This document shows positions 18,800 through 27,261 of a stretch of DNA of 64,000 nt, one piece after another. This DNA comes from Aeromicrobium duanguangcaii (GTDB lineage: Bacteria; Actinomycetota; Actinomycetes; Propionibacteriales; Nocardioidaceae): NCBI RefSeq assembly GCF_024508295.1, contig NZ_CP101990.1, forward strand, positions 2,480,001-2,544,000, in the 5' to 3' direction. The first letter of the stretch is position 1. Each line of letters starts with the position of its first letter. The position numbers were made by a program, and so were the translations under genes. The notes under the pieces are model-generated. The model saw nothing but the letters and a program-made list of their open reading frames with translations, made no database searches and had not been told where the DNA came from.

Positions 18800-20122
18800 T
18801 CAGCGCACCGAGACGCCCGGGGCGACCACCGACACGGGCGCCTCGCGGACCGTCGCGGCCGCGATCCGCTCGCCGTCGACCTGCCACAGGCCGGCTCTGA
18901 TCTCGGCGCCGTCCACGGGCCTGACCACGAGGTACGCCGGCTTTCCGCGCGGCGCACCGACGGCGGTGGAGGCGCCCTCCTCGAGCTTCACCCGGCGCTC
19001 GCCGAGCGACTCCATCGACGCCGAGAACGACTCGACGACGACCTCGGCGGACGTGTCGGCCGTGAGCACGAGGCGGACCGCGCGGCCGTCCATCCGGACC
19101 GGGACGACGGCGGGCCCGGTGATCGAGCGCGCCTGGGCGACGCGTGCGAGGTCGTCGTCGGTCTCGACGGTCGCCGAGGCCACGACCGGCAGGTCCGACG
19201 TGATCGCCAGCGACGCCTGGTCGAGGTCGACCGAGCCGGGCACCGTCACGACCCGGACGGACTCGGGCTCGACCGAGACGTCCTCGAGTCCCTGGGCTGC
19301 GAACGACCCCTTGGGCCCGCGCACCGAGACGCTGACGTGCGCCGTGGACGTGCCGGGGTTGGCCAGCTCGAGTCGCGTCGTTCCGCCGCGCGGGATGCCC
19401 GCGAGGACCTGGGACTTCGCGGGACCGGCGGCCGGGGACACCAGGTCGGCACCCGCGCGGCCGGCATCCAGGGCCACCGCGGTCAAGGAGCCGCGCCGTC
19501 GCGAGACGTGTGCGGCCACGGCGCCCTCACCGGCGGCGACGTCGTCGACGGAGATCTCGCGCCGCTCGCCGGGCTCGACCACGAGCCCCGAGGTGTCGAG
19601 GGACTGGATCGGCCCGTTCTCGCCCCACCAGGTGAGGTCGGCGACGGCACGGTTGTCGCCGAGATTGATGAGCGTCACGGTGGCATCGGCGCGTCCGGTG
19701 TCGCCGAGACCGACGAACCAGGCCTCGTCGACGACCGGCGGGCACGAACCGAGGACGGCGTCGCCCGAGCGCGTGCCGGCGACGTAGCCGACCGATCCCG
19801 ACCCGGCGCCGGACTGCTCGAGGACGAATGCCTCACCGCCGGGCTCGGCCGTGCGCCAGCGATCGGCCTGCGCCCAGACGGGATCGGGGGCGGCCTCCTT
19901 CGGGATCGGCCGGGCGACCGCTTCGGTGCCGGGCGAGACCTGGCCGGCGGCCACGGTCCACCCTGGCGCGACCTGGCAGGCCCACACGGTCTGGCGGACG
20001 TCGACGCGGCTGCTGCCTCCCGCCACGACGGGCGGGTCGGGCTCGGGCACGAACGACGCCGCCCCGACGAGCGCGAGGGCGATCAACGGGAGCACCAGGC
20101 GAACGGGAATGCGGCCGATCAT
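18800..20122 (-). CDS. DUF5719-family secreted/membrane-anchored protein
   Basis: 440 residues. An N-terminal hydrophobic segment (VRLVLPLIALALVGAASFV) acts as signal or anchor; the rest is an extracellular beta-rich domain with repeated Val/Glu strands such as DNRAVADLTWWGENGP and TVPGSVDLDQASLAIT. The start overlaps the stop of the large GT2 gene (ATGA, 20119-20122), so the two products are made together. The family regularly follows this glycosyltransferase in actinobacteria and probably serves the same envelope glycan process. Its molecular role is unknown. Confidence 0.85.
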   Translation of the reverse strand: MIGRIPVRLVLPLIALALVGAASFVPEPDPPVVAGGSSRVDVRQTVWACQVAPGWTVAAGQVSPGTEAVARPIPKEAAPDPVWAQADRWRTAEPGGEAFVLEQSGAGSGSVGYVAGTRSGDAVLGSCPPVVDEAWFVGLGDTGRADATVTLINLGDNRAVADLTWWGENGPIQSLDTSGLVVEPGERREISVDDVAAGEGAVAAHVSRRRGSLTAVALDAGRAGADLVSPAAGPAKSQVLAGIPRGGTTRLELANPGTSTAHVSVSVRGPKGSFAAQGLEDVSVEPESVRVVTVPGSVDLDQASLAITSDLPVVASATVETDDDLARVAQARSITGPAVVPVRMDGRAVRLVLTADTSAEVVVESFSASMESLGERRVKLEEGASTAVGAPRGKPAYLVVRPVDGAEIRAGLWQVDGERIAAATVREAPVSVVAPGVSVR

Positions 20123-22926
20123 GCGTTCTCCTCGTCATCCGGCGCGGGCTCAGACGTCGGGTTGCGGCGTACCGGCAGCGCCGCGATGACCGCGGCCACC
20201 CACGCGAGCATCCAGGCGCCCGCGAGCCAGGGGCGGGCAGCACTCGCACGCGGAGCCGGGTCGGGCTTCACGTCGGATGTGACCGACCAGACGCGCGAGT
20301 CCGGCGAGTCACTGCCCTTCTGCGCCAGGCCCGGGGCCGCATCGATCCGCCGCGCCAGGTCCAGGTCGACGTCCGGGGCATACAGGCTGTCGACGCCGAG
20401 CCGGGCGAGCTGGTCGACGTCGTCGCGGGTGGGGGTCGTCACGAGGGACTCGATGGTGTCGTGCAGGAGCTTCTCGCGGTCGGCGGTCGTGCGCAGGGCC
20501 TCGGCCCCGAGGTACGGACCGGGTCCGACGACGGCGTCCGCGACGATGCCCGACTCGGAGTCACCGGTCAGGACGACCGTGGTGCCCGGGCGGGCGGCCA
20601 GGAACACCGGAACGACGCGCGCGTCCCCGGACTCGAGCGGGTCGTCGATGCCGCGCACCACGAGCCAACCGCCGGCCAGGATCGGGAAGGCCGCCAGCAG
20701 GGCGATCGCCGGGCGGCGCCAGGACCGGTAGCGGCGGGTGCGCAGGACGGGCCACGCGAAGAGCACGGCCGTCAGCAGGCCGCCCATCCAGACGCCGGCG
20801 CCGAGGCCGGACCACGCCCGCACCTCCGGAGCTCCGGGGTAGGGCACGAACGCCGACATCGACGCGAGCAGACCCGCCGCCAGTCCCACGAGCGCGACGA
20901 TCCAGGCGGCGGTCACGGCGCGCCGGGTCGCCGACGGGACGAGTGCCGCGACGGCCAGCACGAGCAGCGGGAGCGCGATCCACCACGGGCCCGAGCCGAC
21001 GCCTCCGCCGGTGCCGGTCACGACGTCCCACGCCGTGGCCGGGGCGTCGACGGGGCTGCCGGCCTCCCACCAGATGCGGTCCGAGAAGACGCGGTCGAAC
21101 AGCCACGGCCCCAGCAGGACCGTGCCGACCGCGGCACTGAGCGCGAGGTACCGCGCCGCCCGACGCACCAGCAGAGCGCACGCGGCCAGGGCGATCATGC
21201 CCAGCGCCCAGGCGACCGGCGCGAAGGCGGCGACCAGCGCGATCCAGACGCCGACGAGGACGGCACGCGTCCACTGCGGCTCGAGGACGAGCCGCAGGAG
21301 GACGTTGGCGAACAGCGGTGCCACGACGAGGGCCACGACTGTGCCCAGCCGGCCGTCGGCGACGGCTCCGGTGACCGCGACCATCAGGCCGTAGGAGGCG
21401 GCCCACGCCATGCGGACGGCGCGGTCGTCGCTGACGAGACGGCCGAAGCGGTGCGCGGTGAGGGCCGCGAACGGGACGGCCAGGACGGTCAGGATCCCGG
21501 CGATGATGCCCGGCGCGAACCACACGACCAGGCCCACCACCGCGAGCGGCAGGACGTAGGCCGGAGCGCCGTCGGCGCTGCCCAGGCCCACGGCGTGCGA
21601 CCGCTCGAAGATCAGTCCCCACCACGGCCGGATCGAGTCCGGCGAGGCGGGCAGGACCGGGCTGAACAGGCTGCCGGTGGCGACCGAGCGTGCCGCCACG
21701 ACGGAGCCCAGGAGGAGCACCAGCACCCACGTCAACCACGGCCATCGACGCCACCACGGCGGCCTGTCGACGATGACGGGATCCTCCTCGTCCTCGTCCC
21801 CCACCCCGATCGAGCGCAGGCCGAGCGACTCCACCGACTCGGGGCGCACGACGACCTGGAACGTGGTGGCGGCGACGTCGAGCCCGTGCTGGTACGGCAT
21901 CCAGAACGGCGCGAAGAGGTCACGGAGCGCGCGATTGCTGCGCCGCACCAGGGGCCGGCGACGGCGACGGGCCGCGATCATCGGGCCGGGGTTGGCGAAG
22001 ACGGTGACCATCGCGACGATCTCGCCGCGCGCCGCGCGCAGGTCCTTGCCGATGATGAAGCCGACGAACCGCACCAGCGAGCCCAGGAACAGCCGGATGC
22101 TGGTCAGCGGGAACTTCAGCGGGTCGCTGTTGGCGAGCATCGTGTACAGCGCGGCGGCTCGGCGCTCGCCGGCCTTCTCGGGGACGCCCTTGCGCCGGAC
22201 CCGCCGCCGATTGCTGGTGGCCTCGGCGTGGAACACGATCGAGGCGGGCGCGGTGCGCACCCGGTAGCCGGCACGGTTCGCCCGCCAACCGAAGTCGATG
22301 TCGTCGAAGAACAGCGGCAGTCGCGGATCGGTGCCGCCGAGGCGCTCCCACACATCGCGTCGGACGAGCATCCCGGCCGAACCGACGGCCAGGACGTCCC
22401 GGGCCCGGTCGTGCTGACCGGCGTCCGGCTCACCGGACTCCAGCATCGTCTCGCGCTGGCCGGTGCCCGTGACGGTGAGGCCGACCTCGAGCAGGCGGCG
22501 CAGCGACGGCCACTCGCGGACCTTGGGCCCGACCACGCCGATGCCCGGGTCCGCGGTCGCCTCGTCGAGCAGCGCCGAGAGCGCGTCGGGATCGCAGATC
22601 TGGTCGTCGTGCAGCAGCCAGATCCAGTCGTAGGCCTCGGCCTCGGACTCGACGGCCACGGCCACCTGGGCGCCGAACCCGCTGCGCGGCGGCGCCTTGA
22701 CGACCCGCGAGGCGCCCGCGTGGGCCTCCAGCAGGTCGCGCGTCGCCGGGTCGCTGTCGTCATGGACCAGCACGAGGTGGTCGGGACGGTGATCCAGGCG
22801 GTCGAGGGCGGCCAGTGTCTGGGGCAGCCACCGCGATCCGCGGTGGGCCACCAGCACGGCGAGGACGGTGGGAGGCCGCGATCGCCAGGCGGCGACCGGA
22901 GCGTCCAGTTCTGCGTCGTCGTGCAT
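20119..22926 (-). CDS. GT2 glycosyltransferase with large polytopic C-terminal region
   Basis: 935 residues from ATG 22926 (an upstream GTG at 22968 is possible). Residues about 18-290 form a GT-A glycosyltransferase: VLVAHRGSRWLPQTLAAL, the acidic WLLHDDQICDPDA metal site and FFDDIDFGWRA. From about 390 onward there are roughly a dozen hydrophobic helices, then a soluble C-terminal segment. Such fusions are thought to build or transfer an envelope polysaccharide using a lipid-linked donor; substrate unknown. It lies directly downstream of whiB2 and overlaps the DUF5719 gene. Confidence 0.9.
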   Translation of the reverse strand: MHDDAELDAPVAAWRSRPPTVLAVLVAHRGSRWLPQTLAALDRLDHRPDHLVLVHDDSDPATRDLLEAHAGASRVVKAPPRSGFGAQVAVAVESEAEAYDWIWLLHDDQICDPDALSALLDEATADPGIGVVGPKVREWPSLRRLLEVGLTVTGTGQRETMLESGEPDAGQHDRARDVLAVGSAGMLVRRDVWERLGGTDPRLPLFFDDIDFGWRANRAGYRVRTAPASIVFHAEATSNRRRVRRKGVPEKAGERRAAALYTMLANSDPLKFPLTSIRLFLGSLVRFVGFIIGKDLRAARGEIVAMVTVFANPGPMIAARRRRRPLVRRSNRALRDLFAPFWMPYQHGLDVAATTFQVVVRPESVESLGLRSIGVGDEDEEDPVIVDRPPWWRRWPWLTWVLVLLLGSVVAARSVATGSLFSPVLPASPDSIRPWWGLIFERSHAVGLGSADGAPAYVLPLAVVGLVVWFAPGIIAGILTVLAVPFAALTAHRFGRLVSDDRAVRMAWAASYGLMVAVTGAVADGRLGTVVALVVAPLFANVLLRLVLEPQWTRAVLVGVWIALVAAFAPVAWALGMIALAACALLVRRAARYLALSAAVGTVLLGPWLFDRVFSDRIWWEAGSPVDAPATAWDVVTGTGGGVGSGPWWIALPLLVLAVAALVPSATRRAVTAAWIVALVGLAAGLLASMSAFVPYPGAPEVRAWSGLGAGVWMGGLLTAVLFAWPVLRTRRYRSWRRPAIALLAAFPILAGGWLVVRGIDDPLESGDARVVPVFLAARPGTTVVLTGDSESGIVADAVVGPGPYLGAEALRTTADREKLLHDTIESLVTTPTRDDVDQLARLGVDSLYAPDVDLDLARRIDAAPGLAQKGSDSPDSRVWSVTSDVKPDPAPRASAARPWLAGAWMLAWVAAVIAALPVRRNPTSEPAPDDEENA

Positions 22927-22980
22927 GCTCGCCACCCTAGGCGGTTGTGACGAACCGCCGGAGGTCAACGAAACGTGGGA

Positions 22981-23232
22981 TCAGGCGCGCTTCTTGAGCT
23001 TGCGACGCTCGCGCTCGGACAGTCCACCCCAGATGCCGAAGCGCTCGTCATGGGCGAGGGCGTACTCGAGGCACTCACCCTTGACGTCGCAACTCAGGCA
23101 CACACGCTTGGCTTCACGCGTGGAGCCGCCCTTCTCAGGGAAGAACGACTCGGGGTCGGTTTGAGCGCACAGCGCGCGCTCCTGCCACATGAGCTCGGGG
23201 TCGTCGCCCTCGATCCAACCGACTAATGACAT
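22981..23232 (-). CDS. whiB2: WhiB-family Fe-S regulator (WhiB2-like)
   Basis: 83 residues. Four Cys ligands of a [4Fe-4S] cluster are in the pattern C-x22-C-x2-C-x5-C (ALCAQTD, CLSC, GEC), followed by the beta-turn FGIWGG and a basic tail ERERRKLKKRA. EKGGSTREAK and the turn are those of the WhiB/WhmD (WhiB2) group, which controls septation and sporulation-type division with a sigma factor. ATG 23232 is the start conserved in the family. Unusually, the best Shine-Dalgarno (AGGAGG, 23251-23256) is 18 nt upstream with a palindrome between. Neighbours match M. tuberculosis Rv3258c-Rv3260c. Confidence 0.95.
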   Translation of the reverse strand: MSLVGWIEGDDPELMWQERALCAQTDPESFFPEKGGSTREAKRVCLSCDVKGECLEYALAHDERFGIWGGLSERERRKLKKRA

Positions 23233-23248
23233 GTCTGTAATTACAGAC
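23233..23248 (-). promoter_or_regulatory. Palindrome between Shine-Dalgarno and start of whiB2
   Basis: GTCTGTAATTACAGAC is a perfect 16-bp palindrome directly abutting the whiB2 ATG and separated by 2 nt from AGGAGG. As RNA it could fold into a 5-6-bp hairpin that shortens the effective spacing; as DNA it could be an operator. Both roles are inference. Confidence 0.55.
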
Positions 23249-23334
23249 GTCCTCCTGCCAAACGTCAAGCCGAATAGCAAATGTCAGGGAATCCTCGGCG
23301 TGTCGCGCTTCGGTCGAACGCTAGCGTCGACCCG

Positions 23335-24003
23335 GTGACAACGACTCTCGCGACCGTTCTGACCCCCTCCCCCGCCCCCGTGGTGACCTACTACGACGTC
23401 TCCACCGGCGAGCGGGTCGAGCTCAGCGGCGTGACCCTGGCGAACTGGGTGGCCAAGGTCGCGAACCTGCTGGTGGACGAGCTCGACGCCGAGCGCGGCA
23501 CGCGCGTGCGCATCGGGCTGCCCAGCCACTGGCTGCGCGCGGTCTGGCTGCTCGGCGCGTGGCGGGTCGGCGCGATCGTCACCGACCACGCGGCCGACAT
23601 CGGCCTGTCCGGCCCTGAGCTCGAGGCCGACGAGCCTGTCCGCCTGGCCGCGTCGCTGCGACCGCTGGGCGGTCGATTCGCCCAGGAGCCGGCCGGCTTC
23701 CTCGACACCGCGATCCACGTGCCGGCCAGCCCGGACGTCTTCATCGACCTCGATCCGCCGACGCCGGACGACGTCGCGATCGACCTCGACGGCCGCTCCC
23801 TGACGCACGCAGAGCTGCTCGCGGGTCCGCGCCTGACCGAGCGTGTCGTGCGCGAGCCGCAGCCACTGGCGGCCGATGCGGCCGACCTCGCGGCGGCACT
23901 GGCGGGCGGGGGCTCGCTCGTCATCGTCGCGGGCGCCAGGCCCGAGGACCTGGAGCGCATCGCCGCGCAGGAACGCGCCACCCTCGACGGGCGGGGACGT
24001 TGA
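23335..24003 (+). CDS. TIGR03089-family protein
   Basis: 222 residues from GTG 23335, matching the actinobacterial TIGR03089 family, which resembles the N-terminal part of AMP-binding enzymes but is truncated and of unknown function. Diagnostic: VVTYYDVSTGERVELSGVTLANWVAKVANLL and LPSHWLRAVWLLGAWRVGAIV. No adenylation-domain Walker-like loop is present. An ATG at 23281 would add 18 residues but overlaps the whiB2 promoter. In M. tuberculosis the homologue (Rv3268) lies beside an LCP gene, as here. Confidence 0.85.
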   Translation: MTTTLATVLTPSPAPVVTYYDVSTGERVELSGVTLANWVAKVANLLVDELDAERGTRVRIGLPSHWLRAVWLLGAWRVGAIVTDHAADIGLSGPELEADEPVRLAASLRPLGGRFAQEPAGFLDTAIHVPASPDVFIDLDPPTPDDVAIDLDGRSLTHAELLAGPRLTERVVREPQPLAADAADLAAALAGGGSLVIVAGARPEDLERIAAQERATLDGRGR

Positions 24004-24090
24004 GGTGATCGCGATGAGTGGTGCCCTAGACTCGACGGGGCATCTCGGCTGTGTCTGGGTGCCCGCGACAGCTCACGACAGGAACCACGC

Positions 24091-24954
24091 ATGACCCCAA
24101 CGGTCGACGACCCGCAGGCCTACGGCCTGACCCGGGTGGGCGGCCGACCCCCGCTGCTGGAATATCTGCGGGGAGTCGCGCAGCGCAAGGACTTCATCGT
24201 CTCCCTGGCCAAGTTCCGGATCGAGGCCGAGAACCAGCGCCAACGCCTCGGCATGCTCTGGATCGTCCTCAAGCCCATCCTGAACGCGGCCGTCTTCGGC
24301 ATCGTGTTCGGCATCCTCATGGCCAGCACCAAGAACGTCCCGGACTTCGTGCCGTTCCTGATCATCGGCGTGTTCATGTTCGAGTTCTTCTCGGCGTGCA
24401 TGGGCAGCGGCTCGAAGTCGATCACGTCCAACCAGGCTCTCGTGCAGAGCCTGGCGTTCCCACGCATGTCCCTGCCGATCTCGGTCGTGGTGCAGAAGTT
24501 CCTGCAGCTGCTGCCGACGGTCCTGCTGCTGTTCGTCTTCCTGCTGATCCTGGGCCACCGGCCGACGCTCAGCTGGCTGTTGATGGTGCCGCTGCTCGCC
24601 CTGTACTTCCTGTTCTGCCTGGGCGTCGCGTTCATCACCGCGCGCCTCACCGTGCACCTGCCCGACCTGGCGAACCTGCTGCCGTTCATCACGCGGTTCT
24701 TCTTCTACACGACCGGCATCTTCTTCAGCTTCGACATCCGGTTCGAGGGCTCCACGGCGTTGCTCGAGGCGGTCCAGTACCAGCCGATGTACGCCTTCCT
24801 GAGCCTGTCGCGCGAACTGCTGCTGGACTCCGATCCGCTGTACGACGTGCGGATGCAGTTCTGGCCGATCATCGCGGTCTGGTCGATCGCGCTGGTCATC
24901 GTCGGAACCATCTTCTTCTGGGCTGCCGAGGAGCGTTATGGCCGTGTCGACTGA
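24091..24954 (+). CDS. ABC-2 type polysaccharide export permease (Wzm-like)
   Basis: 287-residue permease of the ABC-2 family. About six transmembrane helices are visible from residue 55 (MLWIVLKPILNAAVFGIVFGIL) to the C-terminus (PIIAVWSIALVIVGTIFFWAA), after an N-terminal amphipathic region (LLEYLRGVAQRKDFIVSLAKF) typical of Wzm/RfbD-type O-antigen and galactan exporters. GGAA precedes the ATG by 6 nt. The ATPase gene overlaps its end by 17 bp, so the pair forms one transporter. By family and by nearby LCP ligases it probably exports an undecaprenyl-linked wall glycan or teichoic acid. Confidence 0.93.
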   Translation: MTPTVDDPQAYGLTRVGGRPPLLEYLRGVAQRKDFIVSLAKFRIEAENQRQRLGMLWIVLKPILNAAVFGIVFGILMASTKNVPDFVPFLIIGVFMFEFFSACMGSGSKSITSNQALVQSLAFPRMSLPISVVVQKFLQLLPTVLLLFVFLLILGHRPTLSWLLMVPLLALYFLFCLGVAFITARLTVHLPDLANLLPFITRFFFYTTGIFFSFDIRFEGSTALLEAVQYQPMYAFLSLSRELLLDSDPLYDVRMQFWPIIAVWSIALVIVGTIFFWAAEERYGRVD

Positions 24955-25714
24955 GCCCACCGAGTCCCGGCTCACTCCGGACGGACGCCGTCCGGTCGTG
25001 GTCGTGCAGGACCTGCACGTCGAGTACAAGGTCTACGCCACGGGCAAGCGCGCCACCGAGGCCGACCGCGGCGGCGTGCTGCGGCGCGGCAAGCGCACCC
25101 GGTCCGTGCACGCCCTGAAGGGCATCACCTTCACCGCGTACGAGAACGACAGCATCGGCGTCATCGGGTCCAACGGCTCGGGCAAGTCGACCCTGATGCG
25201 CGCCATCACGGGCCTGACGCCCGCCAGCCGCGGCGCCATCTACGCCAGCAGCCGTCCCAGCATGCTCGGCGTCGGCGCGGCCCTCATCAAGCCCCTGTCG
25301 GGCCAGCGCAACGTCATCCTGGGCGGCCTCGCCCTCGGCTTCTCCAAGGCCGAGATCGAGGAGCGCTACGACGAGATCGTCGACTTCGCCGGCATCCGTC
25401 CCTTCATCGACCTGCCGATGCGGACGTACTCGTCCGGCATGACGGCGCGTCTGAAGTTCGCGATCGCGACGATCCGCAACCACGAGATCCTCATCGTCGA
25501 CGAGGCGCTCGCCGTGGGCGACCGCAAGTTCCGCAAGCGCAGTGAGCAGCGCATCCGCGAGATCCGCGACAACGCCGGCACGGTGTTCCTCGTGAGCCAC
25601 TCGATGCAGTCGATCCGCGACACCTGCAACCGCGTGATCTGGATCGAGAAGGGCGAGCTGATCATGGACGGCGACCCCGCCGAGGTCATCGCCGCCTACG
25701 AAGAGACCCGCTGA
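24938..25714 (+). CDS. ABC transporter ATPase for polysaccharide export (Wzt-like)
   Basis: 258-residue ATPase partner of the preceding permease. Walker A GSNGSGKSTL (about 77), the unusual signature YSSGMTARLKFAIA typical of Wzt/RfbE/TagH, Walker B ILIVDEALAVGD and a C-terminal H-loop LVSHSM are present. There is no C-terminal carbohydrate-binding domain, as in the galactan exporter Rv3781 and unlike E. coli O9a Wzt, so no terminal-sugar recognition is expected. An insertion of basic residues (DRGGVLRRGKRTRS) precedes the P-loop. Confidence 0.94.
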   Translation: MAVSTEPTESRLTPDGRRPVVVVQDLHVEYKVYATGKRATEADRGGVLRRGKRTRSVHALKGITFTAYENDSIGVIGSNGSGKSTLMRAITGLTPASRGAIYASSRPSMLGVGAALIKPLSGQRNVILGGLALGFSKAEIEERYDEIVDFAGIRPFIDLPMRTYSSGMTARLKFAIATIRNHEILIVDEALAVGDRKFRKRSEQRIREIRDNAGTVFLVSHSMQSIRDTCNRVIWIEKGELIMDGDPAEVIAAYEETR

Positions 25715-25743
25715 CCCATTGACCCGCTGACCCCCGCCGCTGC

Positions 25744-27186
25744 TCAGCAGCTGGCGGCGAGGTCGTCGGTGTTGTTCGCGGCCGTGGGCGACTCGGTGGG
25801 CTCGGTCGTCGCGGTGGGCTGCGTGGTCGGTGCGGCCGTCGTGGGCGCGGACGTGGACGGCTGCTTCGGCTTCTTCTTCTGCTGACGCTCGCTCTTGGCG
25901 ACCAGCTTCGCGACGTCGGCGCGGATCTGCTCGAAGTTCGGCGTCACCGTCGAGTACTCCGGCGGCACGACCGACAGCGTCGCGATCTTGCGATCCTTCG
26001 CCTTGAGCGCCAGGTCGCCGAAGGCGCCCAGCTCGGAAGCGGGGATGTTCGTGCTGAGCATCTGGGCCGAGCTCTTGGCGATCTGGCCGGCGTTGAGCAC
26101 GACCTGCTCGGGGCTGAGCTGCTGGAGCATCGCCTGCATGAGGCACTTCTGGCGGCCCATGCGCGTGTAGTCGTCGGACTGCACGCGGCTGCGGCCGTAC
26201 CAGAGGGCGTCGTTGCCGTTGAGCTTGCGCTTCCCCGGCTGGATGTAGACCTGCTTCCAGGCGTCGTCCTTGCCGAACTTGGCGATCGGCTCCTTGACCT
26301 CCATCTCGACGCCGCCGACGGCGTCGACGAGGCTCGAGAAGCCCTTCATGTTCACCAGGACGTGGTAGTTGATCCTGAGCCCCGTGACGCCCTCGACGGC
26401 GTCGATGGTGGCGTCCAGGCCCGGGTCCTTGCTGCCGGGGTACAGGTCGGTGCGGTTCGCCGCCGCCGTGTGCACCGCGTTGAGCAGGCACTCCGTGCCG
26501 CAGTTGTACCCGTACGGGTAGACCGTGCGCATCGGCGAGTCCTCGGGGAACGGGACGTTCTGCAGGTTGCGCGGCAGCGACACCATGACGGGCACGCCGG
26601 TCGTGGCGTCGATGCTGACCACGTTGAGGGCGTCGGGTCGCAGACCGAACCGGTCGGAGCCGGAGTCCGCGCCGATCAGCAGGATGTTGTACCGGCCCTT
26701 GAGCGGAGACTTCACCTCGGTCTCGCTGAAGACCTGCTCGACGACGTCCTTGGACGCCGTGACCGTGTTCCAGCCCAGGAAGGTGGTCGACGTCGCGAGC
26801 GCGACGATGGTGATGTTCACGACCGAGATGACGCCGAGCCGCCACCAGCCGAGGCTTCGGACGAGCGCCAGGCGCCAGGCGTCGATGAACAACAACATCC
26901 ACAGCACCGACACGACCAGTCCGGTGATGCGTGCGACCTGCAGGACGGCGGGGTCGGTCAGCCAGTCGATGACCTGCATGCGGTCGGGTCGGAAGCGGAA
27001 CCACGTCACGGCGGCCGCGAGGAGCACGGCGACCCACGCCACCATGGCGGCTGCGCCGAGGCGCCGCGCGCCCGCGAGGAACTGAGCGATGCCGGGCCAG
27101 ACGACCGTTCCCAGGATCAGGACCAGGGCGCGACCCAGTCCACCCTTCTGGGCGACCCGCGTGGGCCGTGCCCCGAGAGCGCTCAC
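25744..27186 (-). CDS. LCP-family wall ligase, four-helix N-terminus (paralogue 1)
   Basis: 480 residues. Four hydrophobic helices (about 18-145), the first with PGIAQFLAGARRLG, precede an extracytoplasmic LCP catalytic domain: YNILLIGADSGSDRFGLRPDALNVVSID, VSLPRNLQNVPFP and LWYGRSRVQSDDYTRMGRQ. These Arg and Asp residues bind the polyprenyl-pyrophosphate glycan that LCP enzymes transfer to peptidoglycan. A Thr/Pro-rich tail ends in Ala-Ser-Cys. GTG 27186 is the start. It is transcribed after the neighbouring paralogue (74-nt gap) and is convergent with the glycan exporter. Confidence 0.93.
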   Translation of the reverse strand: MSALGARPTRVAQKGGLGRALVLILGTVVWPGIAQFLAGARRLGAAAMVAWVAVLLAAAVTWFRFRPDRMQVIDWLTDPAVLQVARITGLVVSVLWMLLFIDAWRLALVRSLGWWRLGVISVVNITIVALATSTTFLGWNTVTASKDVVEQVFSETEVKSPLKGRYNILLIGADSGSDRFGLRPDALNVVSIDATTGVPVMVSLPRNLQNVPFPEDSPMRTVYPYGYNCGTECLLNAVHTAAANRTDLYPGSKDPGLDATIDAVEGVTGLRINYHVLVNMKGFSSLVDAVGGVEMEVKEPIAKFGKDDAWKQVYIQPGKRKLNGNDALWYGRSRVQSDDYTRMGRQKCLMQAMLQQLSPEQVVLNAGQIAKSSAQMLSTNIPASELGAFGDLALKAKDRKIATLSVVPPEYSTVTPNFEQIRADVAKLVAKSERQQKKKPKQPSTSAPTTAAPTTQPTATTEPTESPTAANNTDDLAASC

Positions 27187-27261
27187 GGCACGACTCCCCT
27201 CGACTGCGATTGAGGCTCCATTAAACCCCGGTCACTCCTGCGACCGAGACGTCGGGGCGGG

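Noticed and set aside
19828-22950. 1040-codon plus-strand open frame opposite the GT2 gene
   Set aside because: Low-complexity basic translation; the minus frame carries glycosyltransferase and membrane segments.
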